Assembly: GCA_045590195.1 (NCBI GenBank)
Contig: JAZNQN010000044.1
Span: 1-64,000, forward strand
Origin: JAZNQN01 sp045590195
GTDB lineage: Bacteria > Bacillota > Clostridia > UMGS1883 > UMGS1540
Reading direction: 5' to 3'
DNA: 64,000 nt
Position numbers and translations under genes: made by a program. The notes beneath the pieces were generated by a model that saw only the letters and a list, made by a program, of their open reading frames with translations, was not told where the DNA came from and did no database searches. Shown piece after piece: positions 53,173 to 62,043 of this stretch (its first letter is position 1; each line of letters opens with the position of its first letter).

Positions 53173-54399
53173 TTAGAACAATATTATCAAAAACTGTGAC
53201 ACAAGCACAACTGCAATAAGTGCAATAGGATAAGTTGCCGCATAAGCTGATGCAACATCTTCAGTTCCTGAAACATTTATAAGTGTTCCAAGGGCCGGAG
53301 TTGATGTCATACCACCGCAAATTGAGCCAAGAGCATTGAGAAGATTAAGCTTTAGTACATATCTTGCAAAAAGATATCCAAGTATCATTGGCAAAATTGT
53401 CATAACAGCGCCATATACAAAGTAAACCGGCTGGAAATTCTCAACAAATTTTGCTCCGCCTGCAACACCTGCACCGATTAAGAAAAGCATAAGGCCAAGC
53501 TCGCGGAAAACTTTAAGAGTTGGCTGTGGAGGCATAATGCTTACCATACCAACCTTTCCGAAGTGACCAAAAACAAGTGCCGCAAGAAGGCATCCGCCCG
53601 TTGTTGTAAGCGAAAAAGTTGTTCCCGAAAGGCCACTTGAAGAAAGCGGAATTTTAACCATTCCAATAATAATACCAATAACTGCCGCAATTGCGAAAGC
53701 GCATATACCAAATGAATCAAGCTCTAAAAGATTTTTGGAAACCTCTTTTTTCTCAGCTTTTTCAGCGGCAACAAGCTTTTCTCTTTCCTTTGCCATATCA
53801 GCGTTAACAATCTTTGGAACAAGCTGAACAAAAAGCACAACGCCGATTACACCAAAAATATATGCAATACCATTACCAACAGCAACTATATCTTCATACA
53901 TTTCTCCAACAGTTGCTTTTGCGGCTGAAAATGCCGGTGTTGAAGTAAGTGCGCCTGAGAGAAGCCCTGCAACCATAGCAGTAAACTTTTCTGTGTTGGT
54001 TTCTCCAAGTGCTCTGCCAATGAGAATACAAATTACAGCCGAAATTCCCCCTGCAATTATAATTATAAGGCCAAGCATAACATAAGATTTAAAATTCTTT
54101 TTCATATTGCTGAAAAATTTTGGTCCGGCAATAAATCCAACGGATGTTACAAAAAGAATAAGGCCTATATTTTCAACAATTTTAAGTGCATCTTTTGTAA
54201 AATCGCCAAGCTGTGCCTGCAGAGTTTTATAAAAAAGGCAACCAAAAACCAATGCAGCAATAAATACGCCTGCAGTACCCAGCGATACACCTTTTATTGT
54301 TATACGGCCGAGAAGGTAGCCTGCTGCTGAAATAATAAGTACTGAAAAAACTAGAAATGTAATTCCTGTTATGGGGATAACTCCACCAAATAAACTCAT
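53173..54399 (-). CDS. AspT/YidE-family (AAE) transporter, putative dicarboxylate exporter
   Basis: This 408-residue protein has about ten to twelve membrane helices in two repeats, each with the family's Thr-Ser-Thr-Pro motif (GALTSTPAFSAA and GGMTSTPALGTL). It lacks the central TrkA_C domains of longer AspT/YidE proteins. The ATG at 54399 after AGAGGT is chosen over one 21 codons upstream with no site. The family includes aspartate:alanine exchangers and the Corynebacterium succinate exporter SucE. Its place just downstream of a fumarate reductase operon suggests succinate or aspartate transport, by inference. Confidence 0.8.
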   Translation of the reverse strand: MSLFGGVIPITGITFLVFSVLIISAAGYLLGRITIKGVSLGTAGVFIAALVFGCLFYKTLQAQLGDFTKDALKIVENIGLILFVTSVGFIAGPKFFSNMKKNFKSYVMLGLIIIIAGGISAVICILIGRALGETNTEKFTAMVAGLLSGALTSTPAFSAAKATVGEMYEDIVAVGNGIAYIFGVIGVVLFVQLVPKIVNADMAKEREKLVAAEKAEKKEVSKNLLELDSFGICAFAIAAVIGIIIGMVKIPLSSSGLSGTTFSLTTTGGCLLAALVFGHFGKVGMVSIMPPQPTLKVFRELGLMLFLIGAGVAGGAKFVENFQPVYFVYGAVMTILPMILGYLFARYVLKLNLLNALGSICGGMTSTPALGTLINVSGTEDVASAYAATYPIALIAVVLVSQFLIILF

Positions 54400-54434
54400 T
54401 TTTAAAGACCTCTTTTCAAGTAAAATACACACAA

Positions 54435-54470
54435 ATGCTATAATGAATCTGTACCGATTCATTATAGCAT
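54435..54470. repeat. Perfect 15-bp inverted repeat between frdA-like gene and transporter
   Basis: ATGCTATAATGAATC (54435-54449) is exactly mirrored by GATTCATTATAGCAT (54456-54470) around a 6-nt loop. The arms include TATAAT. Neither flank has a good T run, so it is not a normal terminator. It could be an operator, an mRNA processing hairpin, or a weak terminator that lowers transporter expression relative to the operon upstream. Confidence 0.7.
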
Positions 54471-54492
54471 AACTTCAATTATTTTACAAGTA

Positions 54493-56100
54493 TCAAATAC
54501 CACTTTTCTGACCTGTGTAGTTTGGAAGAAGTTTAGGAGAAACCATATCGCCTGCAATGCCCGCCGCTTCTCTTTCAGCTTCAAACGCAGCAATATGCTG
54601 GAGTGTAAGCTTGCCAACTTTAACATTTTTGCATTTAGCCGCCGCATTTTGACCTGCGTTTCTGCCAAATACAATAATATCTAAAAGTGAGTTACCCATA
54701 AGGCGGTTTCTGCCGTGAATTCCGCCAACAGCTTCGCCTGCAACATAAAGGTTTTCTACATTTGTTGTAGAACCATCAACATTTATGTCAAGACCACCAT
54801 TCTGATAGTGAAGTGTTGGGTAAACCAAAATTGGCTCCTTGCGGATATCAATTCCGTACTGACCAAACATTCTCATCATAGCAGGAATTCTTTTTTCAAT
54901 TGTTCCCTCTCCACCTATTTTTTCAATCATAGGAGTATCAAGCCAAACACCAAGGCCGTTTCCTGTTTCAACGCCGTTGCCTCTGTCATTACATTCTCTG
55001 ATAATAGAAGCCGCCGCAACGTCACGTGTTTCGAGAGGATGCATAAACACTTCGCCTTTTGAGTTTATAAGTTTGGCACCAAGTGAACGAACTTTTTCAG
55101 TAACAAGTGCACCGAAAATCTGCTGAGGATATGCAGCACCGGTTGGGTGATACTGCAAAGTTTCAGCATAAAGAAGCTTAGCCCCTACTCTGTAACCTAA
55201 AACAAGACCATCGGCAGTTGCGCCATAGTGATTCGATGTTGGGAAACCCTGATAATGCATTCTTCCTGCACCACCTGTTGCAATTATGACAGTTTTAGCA
55301 CGTGCAACCATAAGTTTTTCAGTTTCCATATTAAGGAGCACCGCACCTGCCGCGTTTCCGTTTTCATCAAGAATAATTTCGATTGCAGCTGTAAAATCAA
55401 CAACAGGAATCTGTCTGTTTAAAACTTCATCTCGGAGTGTACGCATAATTTCAGCACCTGAATAGTCACGTGCAGCATGCATTCTCTTTCTTGATGTACC
55501 ACCACCGTGAGTTGTAATCATTGTGCCATCTTCAGCTTTATCAAACTCAACGCCAAGGTTTGAAAGCCACCAAATAGCCTCAGGTGCATCGCAAACAAGT
55601 TTTGATAAAAGCTCGCGTTTAGCTGCAAAATGTCCGCCGCCAAAAGCATCAACAAAGTGAATTGCAGGGGAATCGTTTGGTTTGTCAGCCGCCTGAATAC
55701 CACCTTCTGCCATCATTGTGTTGGCATCGCCAATACGAAGCTTTGTTACAATCATAACATCAGCCCCTGCCTCGTGAGCTTCGATTGCGGCAGAAGAACC
55801 CGCTCCACCACCGCCAATTACAAGAACATCTACATCGTAGTCGGGTGCATCAAGGTTTACGTCTTCTGCTTTAATACGGCTTTTTGCCTCTAAAATTTCA
55901 CAAAGCTCTTTTGGAACACACTGGCCTTTGTTAGGACCTATTTTAAGCTCAGAAAATTCGTCTTTTTTATAATCGGGATGATATGCCGCAAGCAAATCTT
56001 CTTTCTGTTTTGCAGTCATTCTGTCGGGCTCGTATGCAATATTTTTATCTCTCGCCGCCTCAACAGCTTTTATTGATTTTGTTAATTCTTCTGAATACAT
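54493..56100 (-). CDS. Fumarate reductase-type flavoprotein subunit with non-covalent FAD
   Basis: This 535-residue soluble subunit would reduce fumarate to succinate. After an unusual 85-residue N-terminal extension come the FAD-binding IGGGGAGSSAA (95-104), the substrate motifs HPTG (H318), TEKVRSLGAKL (R338), YPTLHYQNGG (H431) and GRNRLMGNSL (R466), which match the catalytic His/Arg set of FrdA/SdhA/TfrA. The covalent-FAD histidine of membrane FrdA (HTVAAEGG) is Asn127 here (NTMMAEGG), so FAD is held non-covalently. No anchor genes follow. L-aspartate oxidase is the main alternative, but the FeS partner and operon favour fumarate reductase. Confidence 0.85.
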   Translation of the reverse strand: MYSEELTKSIKAVEAARDKNIAYEPDRMTAKQKEDLLAAYHPDYKKDEFSELKIGPNKGQCVPKELCEILEAKSRIKAEDVNLDAPDYDVDVLVIGGGGAGSSAAIEAHEAGADVMIVTKLRIGDANTMMAEGGIQAADKPNDSPAIHFVDAFGGGHFAAKRELLSKLVCDAPEAIWWLSNLGVEFDKAEDGTMITTHGGGTSRKRMHAARDYSGAEIMRTLRDEVLNRQIPVVDFTAAIEIILDENGNAAGAVLLNMETEKLMVARAKTVIIATGGAGRMHYQGFPTSNHYGATADGLVLGYRVGAKLLYAETLQYHPTGAAYPQQIFGALVTEKVRSLGAKLINSKGEVFMHPLETRDVAAASIIRECNDRGNGVETGNGLGVWLDTPMIEKIGGEGTIEKRIPAMMRMFGQYGIDIRKEPILVYPTLHYQNGGLDINVDGSTTNVENLYVAGEAVGGIHGRNRLMGNSLLDIIVFGRNAGQNAAAKCKNVKVGKLTLQHIAAFEAEREAAGIAGDMVSPKLLPNYTGQKSGI

Positions 56101-56112
56101 ATTGCGCCCTCC

Positions 56113-56787
56113 TTACTTTTCAATATCACGGTTATTATAAAGTTCTTTAATCTCATCAATTGGCTTTTGCATTAGAGCTTCAATAAGGTCATTGAAAGTA
56201 CCATCTTTAATTTCTTTAACCCTTTCATCAAGATGGCCACAACCAGGAGCTAAATATTTACCGTTAAGTCTTCTTGCAAGCATTGCAACCTGTGGATGAG
56301 AAATACCTGCAGGACATCTTGAAGAACAAACGCCGCACATTACGCAGTCAAAAGATTCTTCAGCACATTTTTCATACTCAGCACGCTGTGCATAAGCAAT
56401 ATACTGCATTACATTAAGCTTCTGAGTACAAGCTTTTGTACAAGCATTACAGCCGATGCAGGAATAAATTTCAGGATAAAGCTGCATCATAATCTGCTCA
56501 GTAGGTTTTACTTTTTCAATATCATAAATTTCTTTAACAAGCGGGAAGAATGGCAATGTAGCAATGTACATCTTATCTTCAACCTTTGTCTGACATGCAA
56601 GACAAGCTTTAAGTTCTCTGTCGCCCTCTATTCTGTAAATTGTGGCACATGCACCGCAAAAACCATTTCGGCATCCGCAACCACGTTTAAGCTGATAGCC
56701 TGCATATTCCATAGCACGCATAATTGTCATGCTGGCAGGTACTTCATATTTTTTACCGAACAAAAATATATTTACCATTTTTTCCAT
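56113..56787 (-). CDS. Fumarate reductase-type iron-sulfur subunit
   Basis: This 224-residue protein has a plant-type [2Fe-2S] domain (C39, C44, C47, C62 with C37 and C65 nearby) and two [4Fe-4S] motifs of the HdrC type: C110/113/116/120 and C148/151/154/158. FrdB/SdhB of respiratory complexes carry one [2Fe-2S], one [4Fe-4S] and one [3Fe-4S]; here the second motif is a full CxxCxxCxxxCP. The ATG at 56787 follows AAGGAGA; 40 upstream codons overlap the neighbour and are not used. Methanogen TfrB has these same domains fused to an HdrB-like domain, which is a separate gene in this operon. Confidence 0.88.
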   Translation of the reverse strand: MEKMVNIFLFGKKYEVPASMTIMRAMEYAGYQLKRGCGCRNGFCGACATIYRIEGDRELKACLACQTKVEDKMYIATLPFFPLVKEIYDIEKVKPTEQIMMQLYPEIYSCIGCNACTKACTQKLNVMQYIAYAQRAEYEKCAEESFDCVMCGVCSSRCPAGISHPQVAMLARRLNGKYLAPGCGHLDERVKEIKDGTFNDLIEALMQKPIDEIKELYNNRDIEK

Positions 56788-56806
56788 CAGTAGTATCTCC
56801 TTTTTC

Positions 56807-57637
56807 TTAGTATTCGTCAGGCAGCTCGTCAAGCTGGTCACACCTGAAAACCGGGCCGTCTTTACATACATATTTAGAACCAATGTTGCATCTGCCGCAT
56901 TTACCAACGCCGCACTTCATTTTAAGTTCCATAGTAGTATAAATCTGAGTTTTTTCAAAGCCAAGTTCCTGAAGGCCCTGAAGGGTAAATTTAATCATAA
57001 TAGGCGGACCACAGATTATTGCTGTTTTATTCGTGTCAAACCCGAGTTCCTTTACATAGTTTGGAACAAAGCCAACATGGCCATCCCATCCATCCTGAGG
57101 GTTATCAATTGTAAGATGAACATTTATTCCTTCATCCTTACACCATTCGTCGATAATTTCTTTATAATCAACAAGGTCGTCCATACTTCTTGAGCCGTAA
57201 ACTATATCAATTTTACCATAGCGGTCACGATAGTGACGGCAGTAGTTGATAACTGAACGAAGCGGTGCAAGGCCGATACCGCCGGCAATAAAGAGCATAT
57301 CTTTGCCTGCAAATTCGGTGTCAACAGGGAAAGGATTTCCGTAAGGGCCACGAATTGTAATTTGCTGGCCTACTTCTGCCTGATGAAGCCACTCGGTAAC
57401 GCAGCCGCACTTTTTAATGGAAAACTCCATATATTCAGTATTTGTTGGAGAAGAAGTAATTGAAAACATAGCCTCTCCCACTCCGGGAATTGAAAGCATT
57501 GCGCATTGACCCGGTTTATGGTCGAATGCTTTTTTGCCGTCGGGTGTTAAAACGCGGAAGGTTTTAACATCGGGGGTATCAATTCTTACATCACAAATTG
57601 TACCAATTTTTGGAATCAATGGATCTTGATTATTCAT
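56807..57637 (-). CDS. FAD/NAD(P)-binding [2Fe-2S] oxidoreductase, FloxA-like
   Basis: This 276-residue FNR-family protein has an FAD domain (1-100, with EAMFSITSSP and RGPYGNPFP), a nucleotide-binding domain with FIAGGIGLAPLRSV (116-129) and GPPIM, and a C-terminal [2Fe-2S] cluster with C242, C247, C250 and C258. It is the HydG/FloxA type that brings electrons from NADH into Hdr complexes. The ATG at 57637 after GGAGGT is chosen; it overlaps the preceding gene by 8 nt. Confidence 0.88.
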   Translation of the reverse strand: MNNQDPLIPKIGTICDVRIDTPDVKTFRVLTPDGKKAFDHKPGQCAMLSIPGVGEAMFSITSSPTNTEYMEFSIKKCGCVTEWLHQAEVGQQITIRGPYGNPFPVDTEFAGKDMLFIAGGIGLAPLRSVINYCRHYRDRYGKIDIVYGSRSMDDLVDYKEIIDEWCKDEGINVHLTIDNPQDGWDGHVGFVPNYVKELGFDTNKTAIICGPPIMIKFTLQGLQELGFEKTQIYTTMELKMKCGVGKCGRCNIGSKYVCKDGPVFRCDQLDELPDEY

Positions 57638-58637
57638 TGTCTGCACCTCCAAGTTCTTTCATAACCTTTACAATATTCATTGAAATAGGACACTTTGAAA
57701 GGCATCTGCCACAACCAACACATCCGAATATTCCATCGTTATTTTCAGGGAAGTATACAAGTTTGTGCATAAATCTCTGACGGAAACGTTCTTTCTGAGA
57801 ATTACGGGAGTTGCCGTGAGCCATTTTAGTAAAATCGGAATACATACACGAATCCCAGCAACGAAAACGTTGAACACCATTTCCTGTGTTAAAATCTTTA
57901 ATGTCATAGCACTGACAGGTTGGGCATACAAAAGTACAGGTTCCACAGCCAAGGCAGCTTTCAGAAAGTTCTTCCCATTTTGGGCTTTCAAAATACTTTT
58001 CTGTTTTACCTCCACCAAAAGCATCAGTTTTTAAATTTTTAAGTGGAAGTTTTTCAATGTAAGTGCGAATTTTTGCTTTTTCTTCATCTGCGGCTACAGT
58101 ATCGCACTCCTGGCCAATCCCTTCAAGAAGAGCAGTTCCTTTTTCAGTTTTTGCGTCGATATAAACCACATCATCAACAATTGTGCATTCAACATCTCCA
58201 CCGGGTGCAGAAGCATCAATACCAAAAGCAGCACAAAAACAAGTTTCTTCAGGGCGCGAGCAAGCAACAGTTATTATAGTTGCTCCCTCTCTTCTTTTCT
58301 GATAGAATGTGTCAACAGGTTCTGAGAGAAAAACTCTGTCAAGAATTTCAAAGCTTTTAAGATCGCAGGCGCGAACACCAAAAATCGCAAAATTACCAAT
58401 ATCTTCACGAATATCGATAACTTCTATATTTTTGCCTTCTGTTTTAAAGTGCATCATATTTTCAACCTGAGGAAAGAAAAAGTCTTTCGCGCTCCTGGTT
58501 GTGTTAAGTTTTTTGGAATATTCTATTCCTTCTTCCCATTTTTTAAATGAAGCACCTTCTTTTCCGTCAGCCGGGAGATAAAGTGGCATTTTATCGGCAA
58601 CGGCCTTGAAAAAATCGCAAATGTTAATTTTACGCAT
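57630..58637 (-). CDS. 4Fe-4S dicluster subunit, FloxB / sulfhydrogenase beta-like
   Basis: This 335-residue protein has a conserved N-terminal domain (FFPQVENMM, FGVRACDLKSFEILDRVFL, CSRPEETCFC) and two ferredoxin motifs: C228/231/234/238 and C306/309/312/316. This is the HydB/AsrA pattern, forming an electron wire between the flavin subunit and the rest. The ATG at 58637 stands 9 nt from AAGGAG, whereas one three codons upstream abuts it. It overlaps its neighbours by 8 nt on both sides. Confidence 0.85.
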   Translation of the reverse strand: MRKINICDFFKAVADKMPLYLPADGKEGASFKKWEEGIEYSKKLNTTRSAKDFFFPQVENMMHFKTEGKNIEVIDIREDIGNFAIFGVRACDLKSFEILDRVFLSEPVDTFYQKRREGATIITVACSRPEETCFCAAFGIDASAPGGDVECTIVDDVVYIDAKTEKGTALLEGIGQECDTVAADEEKAKIRTYIEKLPLKNLKTDAFGGGKTEKYFESPKWEELSESCLGCGTCTFVCPTCQCYDIKDFNTGNGVQRFRCWDSCMYSDFTKMAHGNSRNSQKERFRQRFMHKLVYFPENNDGIFGCVGCGRCLSKCPISMNIVKVMKELGGADNE

Positions 58638-59622
58638 TTTCGCCATCTCCTTTCTCCACAGCCTCGGAAGGCTCTAAATCTTCTGTAGTGTAGTTTACAA
58701 GCGGAGCACGAAGGCCTACTTCTTCCCCTGCCTGATACTCACCATAGAAAGAGTTTATATCTTTTATAAACTTACGGTTTAAAAGATGAAGTGGAATGTT
58801 TTGCGGACAAACTCTTGAACATTCGCCGCAATCTGTACATCTTCCGGCAACGTGAAAAGCTCTTATAATGTGAAACATTTTTTCTTCAAAGCTATCTGCT
58901 GCGGCTTTGTTTTCCACGCCTGATTTAGGATTGCCAAATACGCACTGTTCACAAGTACAAGCGGGACAGACATCGCGGCAGGCATTACATCTTATACATC
59001 TTGAAAGCTCGCCCTGCCAGAAAGCAAATCTTTCATCGGCAGACATTTTTTCAAGGCGCTTAACTTCATCAAAGCGGTTAGAATCAATAATTTCGCCTTC
59101 GTCGCCAATAAGTTCATCGTATGCAACATGCTTGCGGCTTTTGCAAGAGATGCATCTTTCAGCTAAAACATCAGCTTTATTAAATACTTTTTCATCGCCA
59201 TAAATTGATTTTACCAAAATTTCATCGCCGTTTTCCAAAATTTCAGAAACAGCAGAAATTTCAGCTTTAATTTTTGAAACATCAGTCATTCCATCGCAGG
59301 GAATTCCAACGGCATAAACTTTTTCGCGGTCTATGCGGTGTTCAGTTAAAAGCTGATTAAAACTGTATGTGTCACATGGTTTCAAGAAAACCAGCACTTT
59401 TCCATCTTTCTGGCATTCTTTTACTAGATATTTTGAAAAGTTTGCACCACAAAAAGCATTGTAAACAAAATCTTTTTTAAGAGATTCGGCATCTTTAAAC
59501 ACACCGGGGGTTACATCGTATGAAAACTCGCCCTCTTTCCAGCCTAAAACTCTGTCAACCTTTCCGCTTTCAAGGAGGTTTAATGCTTTATCTATAAGAA
59601 TATCACGATTTATTGTTTGCAT
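58630..59622 (-). CDS. Iron-sulfur subunit, FloxC / FrhB-like
   Basis: This 330-residue protein has an N-terminal FrhB/FdhB-like domain (LVFLKPCDTYSFNQL, AVGIPCDGM and the CISC segment), then two [4Fe-4S] motifs (C209/212/215/219, with CxCxxC after it, and C262/265/268/272). It probably relays electrons and may bind another flavin or ferredoxin. The start follows TTGGAGG and overlaps the upstream MvhD-like gene by 13 nt. Confidence 0.8.
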   Translation of the reverse strand: MQTINRDILIDKALNLLESGKVDRVLGWKEGEFSYDVTPGVFKDAESLKKDFVYNAFCGANFSKYLVKECQKDGKVLVFLKPCDTYSFNQLLTEHRIDREKVYAVGIPCDGMTDVSKIKAEISAVSEILENGDEILVKSIYGDEKVFNKADVLAERCISCKSRKHVAYDELIGDEGEIIDSNRFDEVKRLEKMSADERFAFWQGELSRCIRCNACRDVCPACTCEQCVFGNPKSGVENKAAADSFEEKMFHIIRAFHVAGRCTDCGECSRVCPQNIPLHLLNRKFIKDINSFYGEYQAGEEVGLRAPLVNYTTEDLEPSEAVEKGDGENA

Positions 59623-60044
59623 CTTAAATCCTCCAATCTTTTGTTTTCGCCAAGAGCAGCAACTGCTTCGGCAAATTCATTCATTGTTTGCGCAAATTTT
59701 GCGCCTTCAGCCGCAGAAACCCATTCAACACGGGTTCTTTCTTTTTCAATACCGAGAAAATCGAGCATTGAGAAAAGAAGCGACATTCTTCTTCTTGTAT
59801 AGTAGTTACCAGAAGTATAATGGCAGTCGCCAGGGTGGCAACCACAGATTATAACCCCGTCTGCTCCACGCTGAAATGCTCTTAAAATAAACATTGGGTT
59901 TACCCTACAAGAGCATGGAACACGAATTATTTTAACTTCGGCAGGGTAACTGAGTCGGTTATTACCTGCAAGGTCGGCACCGGCATAAGAACACCAGTTA
60001 CAGCAAAATGCCACTATTAAAGGTTTTTTCTCTTCTATTTGCAT
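59610..60044 (-). CDS. mvhD: MvhD/FloxD-like iron-sulfur subunit
   Basis: This 144-residue protein has the MvhD motifs CCNWCSYAGADLAG, VPCSCRVNP and GCHPGDCHY, which hold a [2Fe-2S] cluster. MvhD/FloxD docks the electron-input module onto HdrA in all characterised Hdr complexes. It overlaps hdrA by 10 nt. Confidence 0.92.
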   Translation of the reverse strand: MQIEEKKPLIVAFCCNWCSYAGADLAGNNRLSYPAEVKIIRVPCSCRVNPMFILRAFQRGADGVIICGCHPGDCHYTSGNYYTRRRMSLLFSMLDFLGIEKERTRVEWVSAAEGAKFAQTMNEFAEAVAALGENKRLEDLRCKQ

Positions 60045-62029
60045 ATTGCATCCACCTCCGCTAAAATTTGTGCATTTTTAAAGCCTTTTAAATCCATTGC
60101 ACCTGATGGACAGGCAACTGTACAAGCACCGCAGCCCTGACAAACAGCTTCATTAACCTGAGCTACGCGGCGCATTTTTGTTGTTCTGTTTGGCATACGG
60201 AACTCTTTAACTACATAAGTTATTGCACCATATGGGCAAACTCTTTCGCAACTACTGCATCCGTTACACATCATTTCGTCTGATGCGGCAATACAAGGAT
60301 TACCAAGAAGTTTATCTTTGCATAAAAGGCCGATAACCTTTGAAGCCGCCGCTCCCGCCTGGGAAACAGTTTCAGGAATATCTTTCGGGCCTTGACAAGC
60401 ACCTGACAAAAATACGCCTGCGGTTGGGCTTTCAACCGGACGAAGCTTTGGATGAGCCTCGGTAAAGAAATCGTTTGTATCCATACTTGCAGTGAGCATT
60501 GTTGCAAGAGGACGAGCTGATTTATCAGGCTCGATTGCGGCTGCTAAAACAACCAAATCTGCATCAATGTTAATCTGTTTATTTGAAATTAAATCGCTTG
60601 CACGCACTTTAAGCTTATCGCCTTCAGGCATAATTTTGCCAACCATACCTTTAATGTAGTGAACACCAAATTCCTCGGTTGCTCTTCTGTAAAATTCGTC
60701 AAAGTTTTTACCGGGAGTTCTGACATCGATGTAGAATACTGTTACGTCAGTATCCGGATATTTATCACGAGTGAGCATTGCGTGTTTCGCTGTGTACATA
60801 CAACAAATTTTAGAACAGTATTCCTTACCTTTTTCATTGCATGCATCGCATCTTGAACCTACGCACTGAACGAAAACGATTTTTTCAGGATGTTTTCCGT
60901 CTGAAGGGCGTAAGAGTTTACCTGCTGTTGGGCCTGCCGCATTGGTAAGACGCTCAAATTCGAGAGAAGTTATAACATCTTTCGACTGGTTATAAGCATA
61001 CTCATCAAATTTTTCCATACTGATAGGATTAAAGCCTGTTGCAACAACAATTGCACCATATTTTTCTTCTATAATTTCATCCTGTTGCTTATAATTGATA
61101 GCTCCTGCTGCACAAACCTTTTCACAAAGGCCGCACTTGCCATTTTTAAGCATATTACAGTAATCAGCATCAATTGTTGCAACCTTTGGAACTGCCTGAG
61201 CAAAAGGAATATAAACCGCTCTTCTCATATCCATTCCAAGGTTAAATTCATTAGGAACTTTCTTTTGAGGACATTTTTCTGTACAAAGGCCGCAACCTGT
61301 ACATTTAGTTTCGTCAACAAATCTTGCTTTTTTCTTAATTTTTACATCAAAATTTCCTACAAAACCGGAAACTGCTTCAACTTCGCTATAGGAAAAAATT
61401 CTTATTTTATCGTTCTGTGCAACATCAACCATTTTTGGAGTTAAAATACAAGCCGCACAGTCAAGTGTTGGGAAGGTTTTATCAATCTGCGCCATCTTGC
61501 CGCCGATTGTAGGATTTTTTTCAACTATATCTACCGGGAAACCTGCATCGGCAATATCAAGAGCTGTTTGAATACCTGCAATACCGCCACCGATAACCAA
61601 AGCACGCTTTGTAACAGGGCTTTCGCCAGGTGTAAGCGGAGCGTTAAGGTTAACCTTTGCAACAGCCGCTTTGCCCAAAATAATTGCTTTTTCAGTTCCT
61701 GTAGGGATATCTTTATGAACCCATGAGCACTGCTCACGAATGTTTGCAATTTCAACCATATAAGGGTTAATCCCTGCACTTTCAGCGGTTTTTCTGAAAG
61801 TATTCTCGTGCATACGGGGTGAACAGGAACAAATAACTATACCGGTAAGATTATGCTCTTTAATAGCATCTTTAATCATTTCCTGTCCCGCTTGGGAACA
61901 CATATACTGATAGTTAGTGGAGAAAACAACACCAGGCTCTTTTTTCAAGGCTTCGCTAACTGCTTCAACATCAACAGTTGCCGCAATATTGCTTCCGCAC
62001 CAACATACGAATACACCAATTCTTTGCAT
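60035..62029 (-). CDS. hdrA: Heterodisulfide reductase-like subunit A, electron-bifurcating flavoprotein
   Basis: This 664-residue protein is the likely bifurcating core. In order it has the N-terminal CWCGSNIAATVD segment, the FAD-binding GGGIAGIQTALDIADAG (about 147-163), the conserved Cys in LDCAACILTPKM, ferredoxin motifs CTGCGLCTEKCP and KCGLCEKVCAAGA, a second flavin/Cys region (CVGSRCDACNEKG...CSKICCMYTAKHA) and two C-terminal [4Fe-4S] sites (CNGCSSCERVCP and CQGCGACTVACP). In methanogens HdrA splits electron pairs between ferredoxin and HdrBC. Length matches the single-unit HdrA form. Confidence 0.93.
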   Translation of the reverse strand: MQRIGVFVCWCGSNIAATVDVEAVSEALKKEPGVVFSTNYQYMCSQAGQEMIKDAIKEHNLTGIVICSCSPRMHENTFRKTAESAGINPYMVEIANIREQCSWVHKDIPTGTEKAIILGKAAVAKVNLNAPLTPGESPVTKRALVIGGGIAGIQTALDIADAGFPVDIVEKNPTIGGKMAQIDKTFPTLDCAACILTPKMVDVAQNDKIRIFSYSEVEAVSGFVGNFDVKIKKKARFVDETKCTGCGLCTEKCPQKKVPNEFNLGMDMRRAVYIPFAQAVPKVATIDADYCNMLKNGKCGLCEKVCAAGAINYKQQDEIIEEKYGAIVVATGFNPISMEKFDEYAYNQSKDVITSLEFERLTNAAGPTAGKLLRPSDGKHPEKIVFVQCVGSRCDACNEKGKEYCSKICCMYTAKHAMLTRDKYPDTDVTVFYIDVRTPGKNFDEFYRRATEEFGVHYIKGMVGKIMPEGDKLKVRASDLISNKQINIDADLVVLAAAIEPDKSARPLATMLTASMDTNDFFTEAHPKLRPVESPTAGVFLSGACQGPKDIPETVSQAGAAASKVIGLLCKDKLLGNPCIAASDEMMCNGCSSCERVCPYGAITYVVKEFRMPNRTTKMRRVAQVNEAVCQGCGACTVACPSGAMDLKGFKNAQILAEVDAICK

Positions 62030-62043
62030 TTGCTTTCTCCTTT

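Noticed and set aside
54493..56100. L-aspartate oxidase (NadB) or succinate dehydrogenase
   Set aside because: NadB works alone with no iron-sulfur partner, and succinate dehydrogenase needs a membrane anchor. Here an FrdB-type subunit lies 12 nt upstream, the Hdr-Flox genes precede it and fumarase begins the operon.
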